A stretch of 64,000 nt of DNA from Pseudomonadota bacterium (GTDB lineage Bacteria > Desulfobacterota > Binatia > Binatales > Binataceae), in NCBI GenBank assembly GCA_021324855.1, contig JAJPIG010000007.1, positions 1-64,000 of the forward strand, read 5' to 3'. The notes under the pieces were generated by a model. The model made no database searches. It worked only from the letters and a program-made list of their open reading frames with translations, and was not told the origin of the DNA. The position numbers and the translations under genes were made by a program. Shown here in pieces: positions 52,249 through 60,921 of the stretch (its first letter is position 1; every line of letters starts with the position of its first letter).

Positions 52249-53621
52249 TTGGACACGGCCCGCTGCTCGGGCCACTCGATGCGCCGCACAGGTTGAGCCT
52301 GCTCGTCGGTCATGAAGCCGAGCCAGGCGTCAAACATGTTGCGGATGTAGATTTCGCTGGTCGAGTTTTTGCCGCGGCGTCCGCCGGTCTCGTCAGCGAG
52401 GTCGCTGGTGTAGCCGCGTCCGATCTCCAACCATTCGGCGCCGCCGCTTGCGAGACCGATCCCGATACGATTGTAGGTCTCGAGATCATCGGTCAGCACC
52501 AGCGAGCCCGTGCCGTTGACGATGTTCGCGAAGCTGATCGTCCGCTCGAACATCTTCTCGGGTGCGCCCTTCAGCCGGAAATTGTAAGTGTAGACCACCG
52601 TTCGATTGAGCCCGATTGGATGAACCACGCGGAGCTGCTGGAATTGGCTCATGAACGACAGGTTCGGATAGACGTTGCTGTTCCATCGCCGCACGGAAAG
52701 GATGCGCGCGGTTTCATCAGTACCCTTTCTGGTTTCCAGCGCCGTGATGTACTGACGAAATGCGGGATCATTGAGCGCCGCAACCAGCTTCGCGTCGTCA
52801 TGATAATCGCCGAGGAAGCTGTGCCCGTTCGGATACGTCCAGATGCCGACCTGCGATTCCCAGAAGCTGTACGGCGCTCCGTTTTGCCGCATCTGACGAA
52901 TCGCGATCTCGCCCGATCCGTCGGAATAGACGCTGTCCGACTGCTGCTCAGCGGCAGCGATCGACGACTGATGGACGAAAATCGGATGCGCCGCGTCGCA
53001 CAAATTTTCGAGATACACCTTCCAGTTCGCGTTATAAGCGTGCTTGAAAACTCCACCCGCGGCTTCCAGCTCGCCGTCGGGCGCGCGATCGACCATGTCA
53101 TCGAACGACGTGGTCATATAGCCAAGGAACTCTTCGAGGCTTGGTCCATGATCGGCGAGACTGGCGAAGACGAATCCGCGATAGTTGGCGACGCGCCGCA
53201 CCTGCACCATCGCGATGCCCGGATCTTTGGGGTCGAAGTGCGCCGGATAACCGTGCGGCAGAGAGACCGCCTTCAGCCGTCCGTCAGTATGGTACGTCCA
53301 GCCGTGATAGCAGCATCTAAATTCGCTGGCGTTGCCGCGCTCGCCGGCGACCACCATCGTGCCCCGATGGGCGCATTGGTTATGCAATACGTAAATTTTG
53401 CCGTCCTGGTGCCGCACCATGACCAGCGGCTTGCGCCCGATCCGAGTCGTGCGATAATCGCCGGGCGCCTTAACTTCGCTCTCATGACCGACATAGATCC
53501 ATGCACGCTCGAAGATCCGCTCCATCTCGAGCTCGAAGATGCGCGGATCAGTGTAGAGGCTTCGATGGACACGTCCGGGCTGAACGAGCTCGCGCAGATG
53601 AGCGGCGGAATAATCTGTCAT
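52245..53621 (-). CDS. Ring-hydroxylating oxygenase alpha subunit (Rieske)
   Basis: The 458-residue product has an N-terminal Rieske domain (QCAHRG and FRCCYHGW: C-x-H and C-x2-H) and a catalytic domain with LENLCDAAHPIFVH (D-x2-H-x4-H iron site). It hydroxylates an aromatic substrate with O2. The coupled beta subunit follows. No ferredoxin or reductase gene is within the window, so electrons must come from proteins elsewhere. It is only distantly related to the single-subunit oxygenase at 39906. Confidence 0.93.
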   Translation of the reverse strand: MTDYSAAHLRELVQPGRVHRSLYTDPRIFELEMERIFERAWIYVGHESEVKAPGDYRTTRIGRKPLVMVRHQDGKIYVLHNQCAHRGTMVVAGERGNASEFRCCYHGWTYHTDGRLKAVSLPHGYPAHFDPKDPGIAMVQVRRVANYRGFVFASLADHGPSLEEFLGYMTTSFDDMVDRAPDGELEAAGGVFKHAYNANWKVYLENLCDAAHPIFVHQSSIAAAEQQSDSVYSDGSGEIAIRQMRQNGAPYSFWESQVGIWTYPNGHSFLGDYHDDAKLVAALNDPAFRQYITALETRKGTDETARILSVRRWNSNVYPNLSFMSQFQQLRVVHPIGLNRTVVYTYNFRLKGAPEKMFERTISFANIVNGTGSLVLTDDLETYNRIGIGLASGGAEWLEIGRGYTSDLADETGGRRGKNSTSEIYIRNMFDAWLGFMTDEQAQPVRRIEWPEQRAVSK

Positions 53622-53751
53622 CTCTCACCTCTGCCCCTTGCTGACTGTAGAAATCACGGCCTACTTCATTTTTTACTTTTACCCTCTCGCCCGGTTGCGG
53701 AAAAGGATAAAAGAGGGAGGAGCGGGAGAGATTCGATTTATCAACCGCCTG

Positions 53752-54813
53752 CTACTGAATCTGGCTTATTGCTTGCTCTTCCTTGGCGACCACCGATTGC
53801 GGCAGCGGCGCATAGGAAAGCGCGTTCGTCATCGTCTGACCATCAGTCAGCATCCAGTGCAGAAAATCCACGATCGCCTGCTTTTTGGCCGGGTCCGAAA
53901 TTTTCCCCGGAATCAGAAGCCAGGTGAAGCTTGAGATCGGGTAAGCATCGGACGCCGGCGAGTTGGTGATCGAAACGCGAAAGTCCGGCGGCATCGTTAC
54001 GCCCGCGGCGGCTGCGCTGACACTCTTCAAATCGGCCTTTATGAAAGTGCCCGCCGCGTTCTGCACCGACCCGTACGGGATGTGGTTCTGAAGGGCATAA
54101 ATCAGTTCGATGTACCCGATGCATCCGGGGGTCTGCTGGATAAGCCCCGAAACTCCCTCGTTGCCTTTGGCGCCGAGCCCGGTCGGCCACTTTACCGCCG
54201 TCCCCTTGCCCACTGTCCTCTTCCAATCGGGGCTGACCTTCGACAAATAATCCGTCCAGACGTAGGTCGTTCCGCTGCCGTCGGCGCGATGAGCCACCAC
54301 GATGGTGGTGGCAGGCAACTTCACGTGAGGGTTCGGCCCGGCGATAGCCGGATCGTTCCATTTCGTGATCGTGCCGAGAAAAATTCCGGCCAGCGCCTTT
54401 GGCGTGAAGCGCAGCGTCGCATTGACGCCCGGGATGTTGTAAGCGGGCACGTCCGCACCTAGAACGGTCGGAAAGTGCAGGATGTCCATCCCACGCTTCT
54501 GCTTGAACGCGGTGATCTCCTCATCGTTCATCGGTCCATCGCTGGCGCCGAAATCGACCGTCCCCGCCGTCACTTGCCTGATGCCACCCCCGGAGCCGAT
54601 GGATTGATAATTGATCTCGATCTCCGGATGAAGCTTATGGTAGGAATCGAACCACTTCGAATAAATCGGATAAGGAAAGGTCGCACCGGCCGCCGTCAGC
54701 GACAACGTCGAAAGTGCAGCGGTGGCGCCGGCCACGATGGTCCCGACCAGGATTATGATTGCAAATCTGAAGCGCGGAACATTGAGACCGGTCTTGCCAT
54801 TTCTTCGGAACAT
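53752..54813 (-). CDS. pstS: Phosphate ABC transporter substrate-binding protein PstS
   Basis: The 353-residue product has an N-terminal signal/anchor and the PstS pattern: GATFPYPIYSKWFDSYHK, the phosphate-binding IGSGGGIRQVTAGTVDFGASDGP, and HRADGSGTTYVWTDYL. It binds phosphate in the periplasm. GAGGAGGAGG is its ribosome site. No pstC, pstA, pstB or phoU is adjacent, so it is an orphan copy. An A+T-rich stretch upstream may hold its promoter. Confidence 0.93.
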   Translation of the reverse strand: MFRRNGKTGLNVPRFRFAIIILVGTIVAGATAALSTLSLTAAGATFPYPIYSKWFDSYHKLHPEIEINYQSIGSGGGIRQVTAGTVDFGASDGPMNDEEITAFKQKRGMDILHFPTVLGADVPAYNIPGVNATLRFTPKALAGIFLGTITKWNDPAIAGPNPHVKLPATTIVVAHRADGSGTTYVWTDYLSKVSPDWKRTVGKGTAVKWPTGLGAKGNEGVSGLIQQTPGCIGYIELIYALQNHIPYGSVQNAAGTFIKADLKSVSAAAAGVTMPPDFRVSITNSPASDAYPISSFTWLLIPGKISDPAKKQAIVDFLHWMLTDGQTMTNALSYAPLPQSVVAKEEQAISQIQ

Positions 54814-54995
54814 CTAAATCTTTTCCTCCTCCTCATTAATGGCGTACGAAGCGCCTGATGGAGCCTCTGGTCTTAGCCTTTTTAGTTAAATGAAAGTTTA
54901 AGCGAGTTTTACTTTTGCATTACGAGCGCCGGCCCAAGCCGCCGACGCACGTCGGAGACTTGAGCCGATTCAGGAATTGCCCTACCGAACGAGCA

Positions 54996-56057
54996 TCACG
55001 CGCGGCCGTTGTAATTCTTGAAGTGCGGCATCACCTCGCGCGCGAACAGCTCCATCGATTTCCGCGCGATCTTCGGGTCCATTCCGGGCAGCCCGAGCGA
55101 TGGCGACATCTCGTCCATCGGATGCGTCCGGAAAAGCTCTTCGAGCTGCTTGATGATGAGTTCGGGCGAGCCGATGAATGACGGGCCGTATGGACCGCGG
55201 CCGGTTTTGCGAAGTTCTCCGATCGGCGGAACCCTGAGGTCGGGCTTCCCAGACGCGTCGAGTGGGGCCGAGGTGCTCCTCAATAGCCGATCCTCCTCGA
55301 TCATGGCGTAGTGCTTTTCCATGTAGTAATGGATGTGCGGCTCGGCCTCATCCCACGCCTTTTCGGTGGTTTCGGCAACGTGCACGATCTGATGCATCGA
55401 ACGTTTGAACTTTTTGGGATCGTGGCCCGCCTTGCGTAGCGCATCATCGTAATACTTTTGCATCGCAGCGGGCGGCGTGGCGGCCAGATGATAGCCCCCT
55501 GCGCCGGCCTCGGTCAGCGCCTTCGGACCGAACGCAGCGACCCACAATGGAAACGGCTTCTGCACCGGCCGCGTCGTCATCCGCACGTTTTTGAAGTGGT
55601 AATACTTCCCGTCGTGATCGACTTTCTCCTCCTCGAAGCACCGCCGGATAAGCGCCAACCCCTCGTGCATCCGGGCGCGCCGGTCGGCGTACGGAATCCC
55701 GAACACCCGATTCTCGTTCGGACTGCCGCCGGGACCGACGGCGAAATCGAGGCGTCCATTGGAGAGGATATCGACGGTCGCGGCGTCCTCCGCGGCCTGG
55801 ATCGGATTGTGAAGCGCCAACAGGTAGATGAGCGTGCCGATGCGAATATGGTCGGTGCGCGCCGCGATAGAGGCGAGAATCGGAAACTGCGACGGCGACC
55901 ATCCGCATTCCATAAAGTGATGCTCGCTGGTCCAGATATGGCTGAAACCGAGCTTCTCACCGAGGATCGCGTTGTCGATATATCCTTTGTAGACCTCCTG
56001 ATCGCTGCGCCGCCATTTGGGAGGATTGCGAATGATCAATATCAGGCCGAAGTCCAT
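54996..56057 (-). CDS. LLM-class flavin-dependent oxidoreductase
   Basis: The 353-residue product starts at ATG 56057 (MDFGLILIIRNPP) with GAGAGGAG upstream; the ORF-track start adds 108 implausible residues and crosses the divergent gene. It has the luciferase-like barrel: LGFSHIWTSEHHF, PSQFPILASIAARTDHIRIGT, LALHNPIQAAEDAATVDILSNGRLDFAVGPG. These enzymes use FMNH2 or F420 and O2 to oxidise small molecules. It is divergent from a dihydropyrimidinase-like gene over a 172-base region, suggesting shared control. Confidence 0.88.
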   Translation of the reverse strand: MDFGLILIIRNPPKWRRSDQEVYKGYIDNAILGEKLGFSHIWTSEHHFMECGWSPSQFPILASIAARTDHIRIGTLIYLLALHNPIQAAEDAATVDILSNGRLDFAVGPGGSPNENRVFGIPYADRRARMHEGLALIRRCFEEEKVDHDGKYYHFKNVRMTTRPVQKPFPLWVAAFGPKALTEAGAGGYHLAATPPAAMQKYYDDALRKAGHDPKKFKRSMHQIVHVAETTEKAWDEAEPHIHYYMEKHYAMIEEDRLLRSTSAPLDASGKPDLRVPPIGELRKTGRGPYGPSFIGSPELIIKQLEELFRTHPMDEMSPSLGLPGMDPKIARKSMELFAREVMPHFKNYNGRA

Positions 56058-56229
56058 CGATGGTTCTCCTCTCTCAAGCAGGTTCGTGCGGAGCGTCCGC
56101 ACGTTAAACTTTGCGCTTCGTCTATGCCATAGTCGGCACGCTCGAACGGCTGCGGTGATTTGACGCGGAGTAAAGCATCGATTCCCGGAATTCGCAAATT
56201 GATGCGAGCCGACGGTGAGGTGACAACCA

Positions 56230-57639
56230 ATGGCGTGTGATTTGACGCTGAAAGGCGCTACCGTCGTGACGCCCGGCGGAACGATCAACGGCGGTATTGC
56301 GATTGCCGATGAAAAGATTAGCGCGGTCGGTCCCGATGCTGAGCTTCCCGCCGCCCGCCGCGAGATCAAACTCGAGGGCAAGATTCTCTTTCCCGGCCTG
56401 TTCGATCCTCACGTGCACTTCGGCGTCGGCGGCAAGACGTTCGGCGACGATACGATGCTGGCCGACTTCGAGCAGGACACCAGAGAATGCCTGGTCGGCG
56501 GCGTCACCACCATCGCGACCACCACGCTAATCGGCAATGATCCTCTCACCGATCTTTTCAACCGCGCGTTGCGTTGCGGCTCCGGCCACTCATGGTGTGA
56601 TTTCAAGCTCACTTCGTGCGTGAATAACTTCGAGCAGGCGGCGACGATTCCAGGCGTGGTGAAGAGCGGCGGAGTCTCGTTCAAGTTTTTTACCGGTTTC
56701 ATCGGAGCCCAGGCCGAGGCCTTTGGCATCAATAGGGAAGGCATCAATCCCGACCTGTTTTACACCGCCTGCAAAGCGCTCGCGGCGAACGGTCCAACCG
56801 CTTTTCCAATGATCCATGCCGAGGAGCCGTACCTTCGCGGTTTGCTTGTCGATGAAATGCGCAAGCAAGGCAGAAAGGATCTTCTGACCGCCTGGGCAGA
56901 GACGACGCCCGAGTGGGCCGAGAGCGTGCAGGTTTTCACATACGGACATATAGCCAGTCAATTTCGATTGCCGCTCTACCCGGTGCATATCAGTTCAGGC
57001 CACACGGTGAAGACCATTCGCTATCTGCGCCAGCAGGGCATTCCCGTCGTCGCGGAGACCGTAGCGCTTTTCTTGTGTATTACTGCACCCGAAGCTGATG
57101 CGAAGAGTCTCGGTGCGAAGGCAAAGATTCAGCCGCCGATCCGCTTTGACGAAGATCGCGAGGCTCTGTGGTCCGCAATCAGAGACGGCACGATCAGGGT
57201 AGTCGGCACCGACAGCCTTACGTATTCCGCAAGTTTCAAGGAGGAAGTAGATTTCTGGGATTGCCGCGTCGGTTTGAATCTGCAGGTCGCCGATACTCTG
57301 GCGCTGCTCTTCGACGAGGGCGTGCATCGCCGCGGAGTCGATCTTGTCACGCTTGCCCGGGTGTTATCCGAGAATGCCGCACGTCTGTACGGTATCTATC
57401 CTCAAAAAGGCGCCATAGTACCCGGCGCGGACGCTGACCTTGTAGTCATCGATCCTGAACGCGAAATGACTTTGGGGCGCAGCCGTTACCGCGGACGGAC
57501 TGACTATTCCATTTGGGAAGGCAGACGAGTGAAGGGCGTACCGGTAATGACATTCCTGCGCGGTCATCCGGCCATGCAGGACGGGGAAATCATCGCCGAC
57601 CGAATGCTGGGGAAACACGTGGACCCGGCGCACGCCTGA
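56230..57639 (+). CDS. Dihydropyrimidinase/hydantoinase-family amidohydrolase
   Basis: The 469-residue product has the amidohydrolase metal ligands: HVHFG at 58-60 region (LFDPHVHFG), the carboxylated Lys (GGVSFKFFTG), FPMIHAEE and YPVHISSGH, and the catalytic Asp in VVGTDS. It hydrolyses a cyclic amide ring such as a dihydropyrimidine or hydantoin. A divergent LLM oxidoreductase shares its upstream region, and a perfect 15-bp inverted repeat lies just after its stop. The exact substrate is not known. Confidence 0.9.
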   Translation: MACDLTLKGATVVTPGGTINGGIAIADEKISAVGPDAELPAARREIKLEGKILFPGLFDPHVHFGVGGKTFGDDTMLADFEQDTRECLVGGVTTIATTTLIGNDPLTDLFNRALRCGSGHSWCDFKLTSCVNNFEQAATIPGVVKSGGVSFKFFTGFIGAQAEAFGINREGINPDLFYTACKALAANGPTAFPMIHAEEPYLRGLLVDEMRKQGRKDLLTAWAETTPEWAESVQVFTYGHIASQFRLPLYPVHISSGHTVKTIRYLRQQGIPVVAETVALFLCITAPEADAKSLGAKAKIQPPIRFDEDREALWSAIRDGTIRVVGTDSLTYSASFKEEVDFWDCRVGLNLQVADTLALLFDEGVHRRGVDLVTLARVLSENAARLYGIYPQKGAIVPGADADLVVIDPEREMTLGRSRYRGRTDYSIWEGRRVKGVPVMTFLRGHPAMQDGEIIADRMLGKHVDPAHA

Positions 57640-57650
57640 CGGCCCCGGTT

Positions 57651-57695
57651 TCAGCGCGCGATGACGTCACGGACTCTGAGGTCATCGCGCGCTGA
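57651..57695. terminator. 15-bp perfect inverted repeat between convergent genes
   Basis: TCAGCGCGCGATGAC pairs exactly with GTCATCGCGCGCTGA over a 15-base loop. It lies 12 bases past the hydantoinase stop and 22 bases before the sodB stop on the other strand, so it probably ends both transcripts. There is no run of T, so Rho-dependent or simple structural stopping is possible. Confidence 0.6.
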
Positions 57696-57716
57696 GCATT
57701 CCACTGCAGTTCGCGT

Positions 57717-58349
57717 TTAGGCAGAGGCGCTGCTTCCAAGGTCACCCACTGTCACGGCGCGGCCCGCCAGCGCTTTTTCATAATTCGCACAAGCAAAATC
57801 CCAATTGACTACATTCCAGAAACTCTCGAGATACTTTGCCCGCGCATTGCGGTAGTCGATATAGTACGCGTGCTCCCAAACGTCGCAGGTCATCACGGCG
57901 AACCGGCCGTGAGCCAGCGGCAGGTCGGCATCATGAGTGGTCTCGATCTGCAGTTTTCCATCGGCCACGACCAGCCACGCCCATCCGCTGCCGAAGTGGC
58001 CCGCTGCCGCTTCATTGAATTGCTCCTTCAGCTTGTCGACGCTCTGGAACGATTTGATGATCGCATCGGCCAGCTTTCCGGCCGGCTTGCCGGCGTCGGG
58101 CGACATGCAGTGCCAATAAAATGAATGGTTCCAATGCTGCGCCGCATTGTTGAAGAGAGCGCCGGGCTTCGCGCTCTTGATGATCTCCTCGAGCGAGCGT
58201 TGGCCATCTTTGCTGTCGCCCAGCAATTCATTCAGCCTCTTCACGTAAGCTGCATGATGCTTCCCATGATGATATTCCAGTGTCTCGGCTGATATATGAG
58301 GCGCGAGTGCGTTTTTCGGATAGGGTAGCGCCGGCAACTCGAATGCCAT
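57717..58349 (-). CDS. sodB: Fe-type superoxide dismutase
   Basis: The 210-residue product has metal ligands in LEYHHGKHHAAYV, AAQHWNHSFYWHCMSP and DVWEHAYYIDY. The AAQ...HNH/HSFYW combination is of the iron-type pattern. It disproportionates superoxide in the cytoplasm. It is a monocistron with a structured inverted-repeat region just upstream of the start. ATG 58349 is preceded by AGGAG. Confidence 0.95.
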   Translation of the reverse strand: MAFELPALPYPKNALAPHISAETLEYHHGKHHAAYVKRLNELLGDSKDGQRSLEEIIKSAKPGALFNNAAQHWNHSFYWHCMSPDAGKPAGKLADAIIKSFQSVDKLKEQFNEAAAGHFGSGWAWLVVADGKLQIETTHDADLPLAHGRFAVMTCDVWEHAYYIDYRNARAKYLESFWNVVNWDFACANYEKALAGRAVTVGDLGSSASA

Positions 58350-58390
58350 GATAGGTTAACTCTCCTTTCAGTTATCGTTGGTAAAAAAAT

Positions 58391-58452
58391 TTCGCAGTTT
58401 TTCTACAGCGGCGCGCGCCGCTGCGACGAGCCGAAAAAAAACCGACTGCGAA
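58391..58452. repeat. Nested inverted repeats upstream of sodB
   Basis: An outer pair TTCGCAGT / ACTGCGAA encloses an 18-base perfect palindrome CAGCGGCGC-GCGCCGCTG, with T4C / GA8 tracts between. On the sodB strand the element lies 42-103 bases upstream of the start codon, so it may form a structured leader or a protein-binding site. It could also be an upstream terminator. Confidence 0.5.
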
Positions 58453-58706
58453 TGGCTTGTTTCAGGCGAATATGTTCTCTGGCCTTTTCACTTTACGGCC
58501 ATCTGCACCTCGCAAACTATGTTTTGGCTCTTGCAGCCGATCGGAAGGGGACCAGACCCTTCTCGTGACAAAAGCAAGTTACCGAAGAAGTGTGCAAAAG
58601 TCGACCAGCACCTCGGCCGGGGCTTCGCCTTCCCCAGAGAACTCCCGGCGCGATAACGGGACCGGCCTTTCTTTCCTGCTTGGACGGGTCGCCTAGCAGG
58701 TCAGAC

Positions 58707-58736
58707 TGGACTTCTATTGCGTAGATCGACGATAAT
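58707..58736 (+). promoter_or_regulatory. Candidate promoter for the S53 peptidase
   Basis: TGGACT (58707-58712), an 18-base spacer and GATAAT (58731-58736). The -10 matches 5 of 6 bases, the -35 4 of 6. It lies about 67 bases upstream of the chosen peptidase start, which gives a sensible leader. Confidence 0.35.
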
Positions 58737-58803
58737 GCCTGACGTTATATGCAACAGCCAGGCATCACGTGTTCCGTTATCAAAACACAGGAAACACGAC
58801 ATT

Positions 58804-60753
58804 ATGTCACTTGATGCAATGCGTTACGGTTTTCGCGCGATGAAATTGGCTGCGATCTTCACTCTGATTTCCATCGTGCTGGGGCTCACTCCCGGCGCGA
58901 CGCGCGCCGGTGATTTTGCCGCGCTGGTTGGCAACCATCCCGACGGCGCATCCGCTCTCGCCGTCGAAGCCGCCGCTCCCGTCTATCGGCCGCTTCAGAT
59001 GGAAATCTATCTGAGTCCGCGCAACCAGGCCGAGCGCGATCAGCTCGCACAGGATCTGCAGGATCCGGCCTCGCCGCAGTATCACAAGTGGCTCACGCCC
59101 GATGACTACGATCAGCGCTTCGGGCCCACCGATTCCGATGTCGCCCAAGTGACCAGTTGGCTCACGAGCCAAGGCTTCACCGTCACGCAGGCAAGCGCAC
59201 ACGAGCGACGCATCGTCTTCACCGGCGATGTCGCCACGGCTCAGAATGCCTTCCTGGTGCATATCGTGCAGAGCCATGACGGCAAGCGCTTCTCCAACCT
59301 CGAAGATCCGCAGGTGCCTGCCGCGCTCGCCCCGAAGATCGGCTATCTTGCCGGCCTCGACAATCTAGGCGGCGTCATTTGGCACACGACCATTCCCGAC
59401 CCCCCCTATGACGTTCAAGCCACAGGTCCACTCTTCGGCCCGACGGACATCCGGACTTTTGCCGACGAAAATCCGTTGCTCAACTCGTCGCCGACGAAGT
59501 TTGACGGGACCGGCGAATGCATCGCGGTCAGCGAAGGTTCCGACGTCGATCAGCCGTCGCTCAGCCAGTTCAACACTGTCTTCGGCCTGCCGGCATTCAC
59601 TTCGGGCAAGAACTACAACGAGGTCGTCGTTGATGGGCCGATCGGCGCGCCAGGCAGCAACGGCGGCGGGTCGCCATACGCCGAAGCGATGCTGGACGTT
59701 GAATATGCGCACGGCCTCGCGCCGGGAGCTGAAATCGTCGTTTATGCCACCAACGCCGGCACTGGCAATCCGTTAGCGGTCCAGGACCTGGTGGATACGG
59801 TGACGACAATCGTCACCGACAACTCCAATAATTGCCATACCGTCGCGATTAGCTGGGCACAATGCGGCGAACCTAACGCCTTCTACATAACGCTGGACGG
59901 CTATTTTCAAGAGGGTGCGATGAGAGGTCAGTCGATCTTCGTCGCGACGGGTGACGTCGGCACGGCCGGCCCCGTCGGGGGCCGCTCCGGATGCGTAATT
60001 CCCCGTACGCCGCACATCGAGGAAAACGCGGCCTCGCCCAATGTCACCGCCGTTGGCGCCTCAGAGTACATGGCCAGCTATGACGACAACGGCAACGACA
60101 CCAGCACCGATGCGAACACCAAACAGAAAGTTTGGAAGTTCGTCCGAAAGTCGAATATTAGCTTCCTCGATGCGCAGGGGGCGAGCACTGGCGGAACGAG
60201 CAAGGTCTTTGCGAAGCCACCCTGGCAAAAGGGGGTTGCCGGCATCTCTGGAAGCCACCGCGTGGTCCCGGACCTGGTATTGGGTGGCGGAAATTTCGGC
60301 GGCAATCTCAACGTCCACTACAATCTCAAAAACCTGAACAAACCACCGAAGGTCACGGGCAAACTCTTTCCTGCCCCTGGCTTCTGGGAGAGCTTCGATT
60401 CGGGTCTGATTGGAGGCAACGGGGTGCCAGGAGGAACGGTTTGGGAGACGACCGGCGGCACCAGTATCGTGCCGCCTCAGTATGCGGCGATTTTCGCGAT
60501 CGTCAATCAGAAGGCCGCTACCGACGGTCAGGGACTGATCAATCCCAAGCTCTATGCGATGGCAAAGGCGAACCTCAAGCATCTAGGCACGGTGGGAATC
60601 CTCGACATCGTTTCGGGGAACAATGCGCTTTACGGGGTGACTGGATATAACGCAGTAAAAGGTTTCGACTATGCCAGCGGGTGGGGCGCTGTCGATATCA
60701 ACACTTTCGTCAACGCGTTCATCAATTTTAATTTCACTTCGGACACACAGTAA
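58804..60753 (+). CDS. Secreted S53 (sedolisin/kumamolisin) peptidase
   Basis: The 649-residue product (ATG 58804, preceded by AGGAAA) has a signal peptide (MKLAAIFTLISIVLGLTPGATRAG), a pro-kumamolisin activation domain (PLQMEIYLSPRNQAERDQLAQDL; FGPTDSDVAQVTSWL) and a subtilisin-fold domain. The Glu/Asp pair lies in YAEAMLDVEYAHG and the nucleophile Ser in TTGGTSIVPPQ. Sedolisins are acid-active endopeptidases, matured by propeptide removal. A C-terminal Ca-site Asp is suggested by GWGAVDINTF. It is a monocistron with its own promoter. Confidence 0.92.
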   Translation: MSLDAMRYGFRAMKLAAIFTLISIVLGLTPGATRAGDFAALVGNHPDGASALAVEAAAPVYRPLQMEIYLSPRNQAERDQLAQDLQDPASPQYHKWLTPDDYDQRFGPTDSDVAQVTSWLTSQGFTVTQASAHERRIVFTGDVATAQNAFLVHIVQSHDGKRFSNLEDPQVPAALAPKIGYLAGLDNLGGVIWHTTIPDPPYDVQATGPLFGPTDIRTFADENPLLNSSPTKFDGTGECIAVSEGSDVDQPSLSQFNTVFGLPAFTSGKNYNEVVVDGPIGAPGSNGGGSPYAEAMLDVEYAHGLAPGAEIVVYATNAGTGNPLAVQDLVDTVTTIVTDNSNNCHTVAISWAQCGEPNAFYITLDGYFQEGAMRGQSIFVATGDVGTAGPVGGRSGCVIPRTPHIEENAASPNVTAVGASEYMASYDDNGNDTSTDANTKQKVWKFVRKSNISFLDAQGASTGGTSKVFAKPPWQKGVAGISGSHRVVPDLVLGGGNFGGNLNVHYNLKNLNKPPKVTGKLFPAPGFWESFDSGLIGGNGVPGGTVWETTGGTSIVPPQYAAIFAIVNQKAATDGQGLINPKLYAMAKANLKHLGTVGILDIVSGNNALYGVTGYNAVKGFDYASGWGAVDINTFVNAFINFNFTSDTQ

Positions 60754-60921
60754 GAGCGCTTCGCGAGTGATGAACCGCAACCGGCTGCGCCAGCGTCGGC
60801 GTACTGCGCCGCGCCGGCGCGCGTGAAATATTCAAGACCCTTCGACTCGTCCGCGATACTCAATCGTTCAGAATAACAGAAAGGGTGTTTTGCCGTTCAG
60901 CAGACACTCTCATTCCTCCCG

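Larger units (their letters stand above)
58350..58803. other. Intergenic region between sodB and the S53 peptidase gene
   Basis: About 450 bases without a credible gene. It holds the sodB upstream region with a nested inverted repeat (58391-58452), an A8 run and T-rich patches, and a candidate promoter for the peptidase (58707-58736). ORF 58378..58656 starts in the repeat and lacks codon support, so it is not called. Confidence 0.5.

Noticed and set aside
52218-53927. Plus-strand ORF of 569 residues opposite the ring-hydroxylating oxygenase genes
   Set aside because: It is antisense to two strongly supported genes with motifs and overlapping stops; long antisense ORFs are common in G+C-rich DNA.
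54814-54920. Possible Pho box upstream of pstS
   Set aside because: The stretch is A+T-rich and contains CTTTCATT, but I could not find two correctly spaced 7-base repeats.
58378-58656. Plus-strand ORF of 92 residues between sodB and the peptidase
   Set aside because: Starts in the nested inverted repeat, no ribosome site, composition unlike neighbours.
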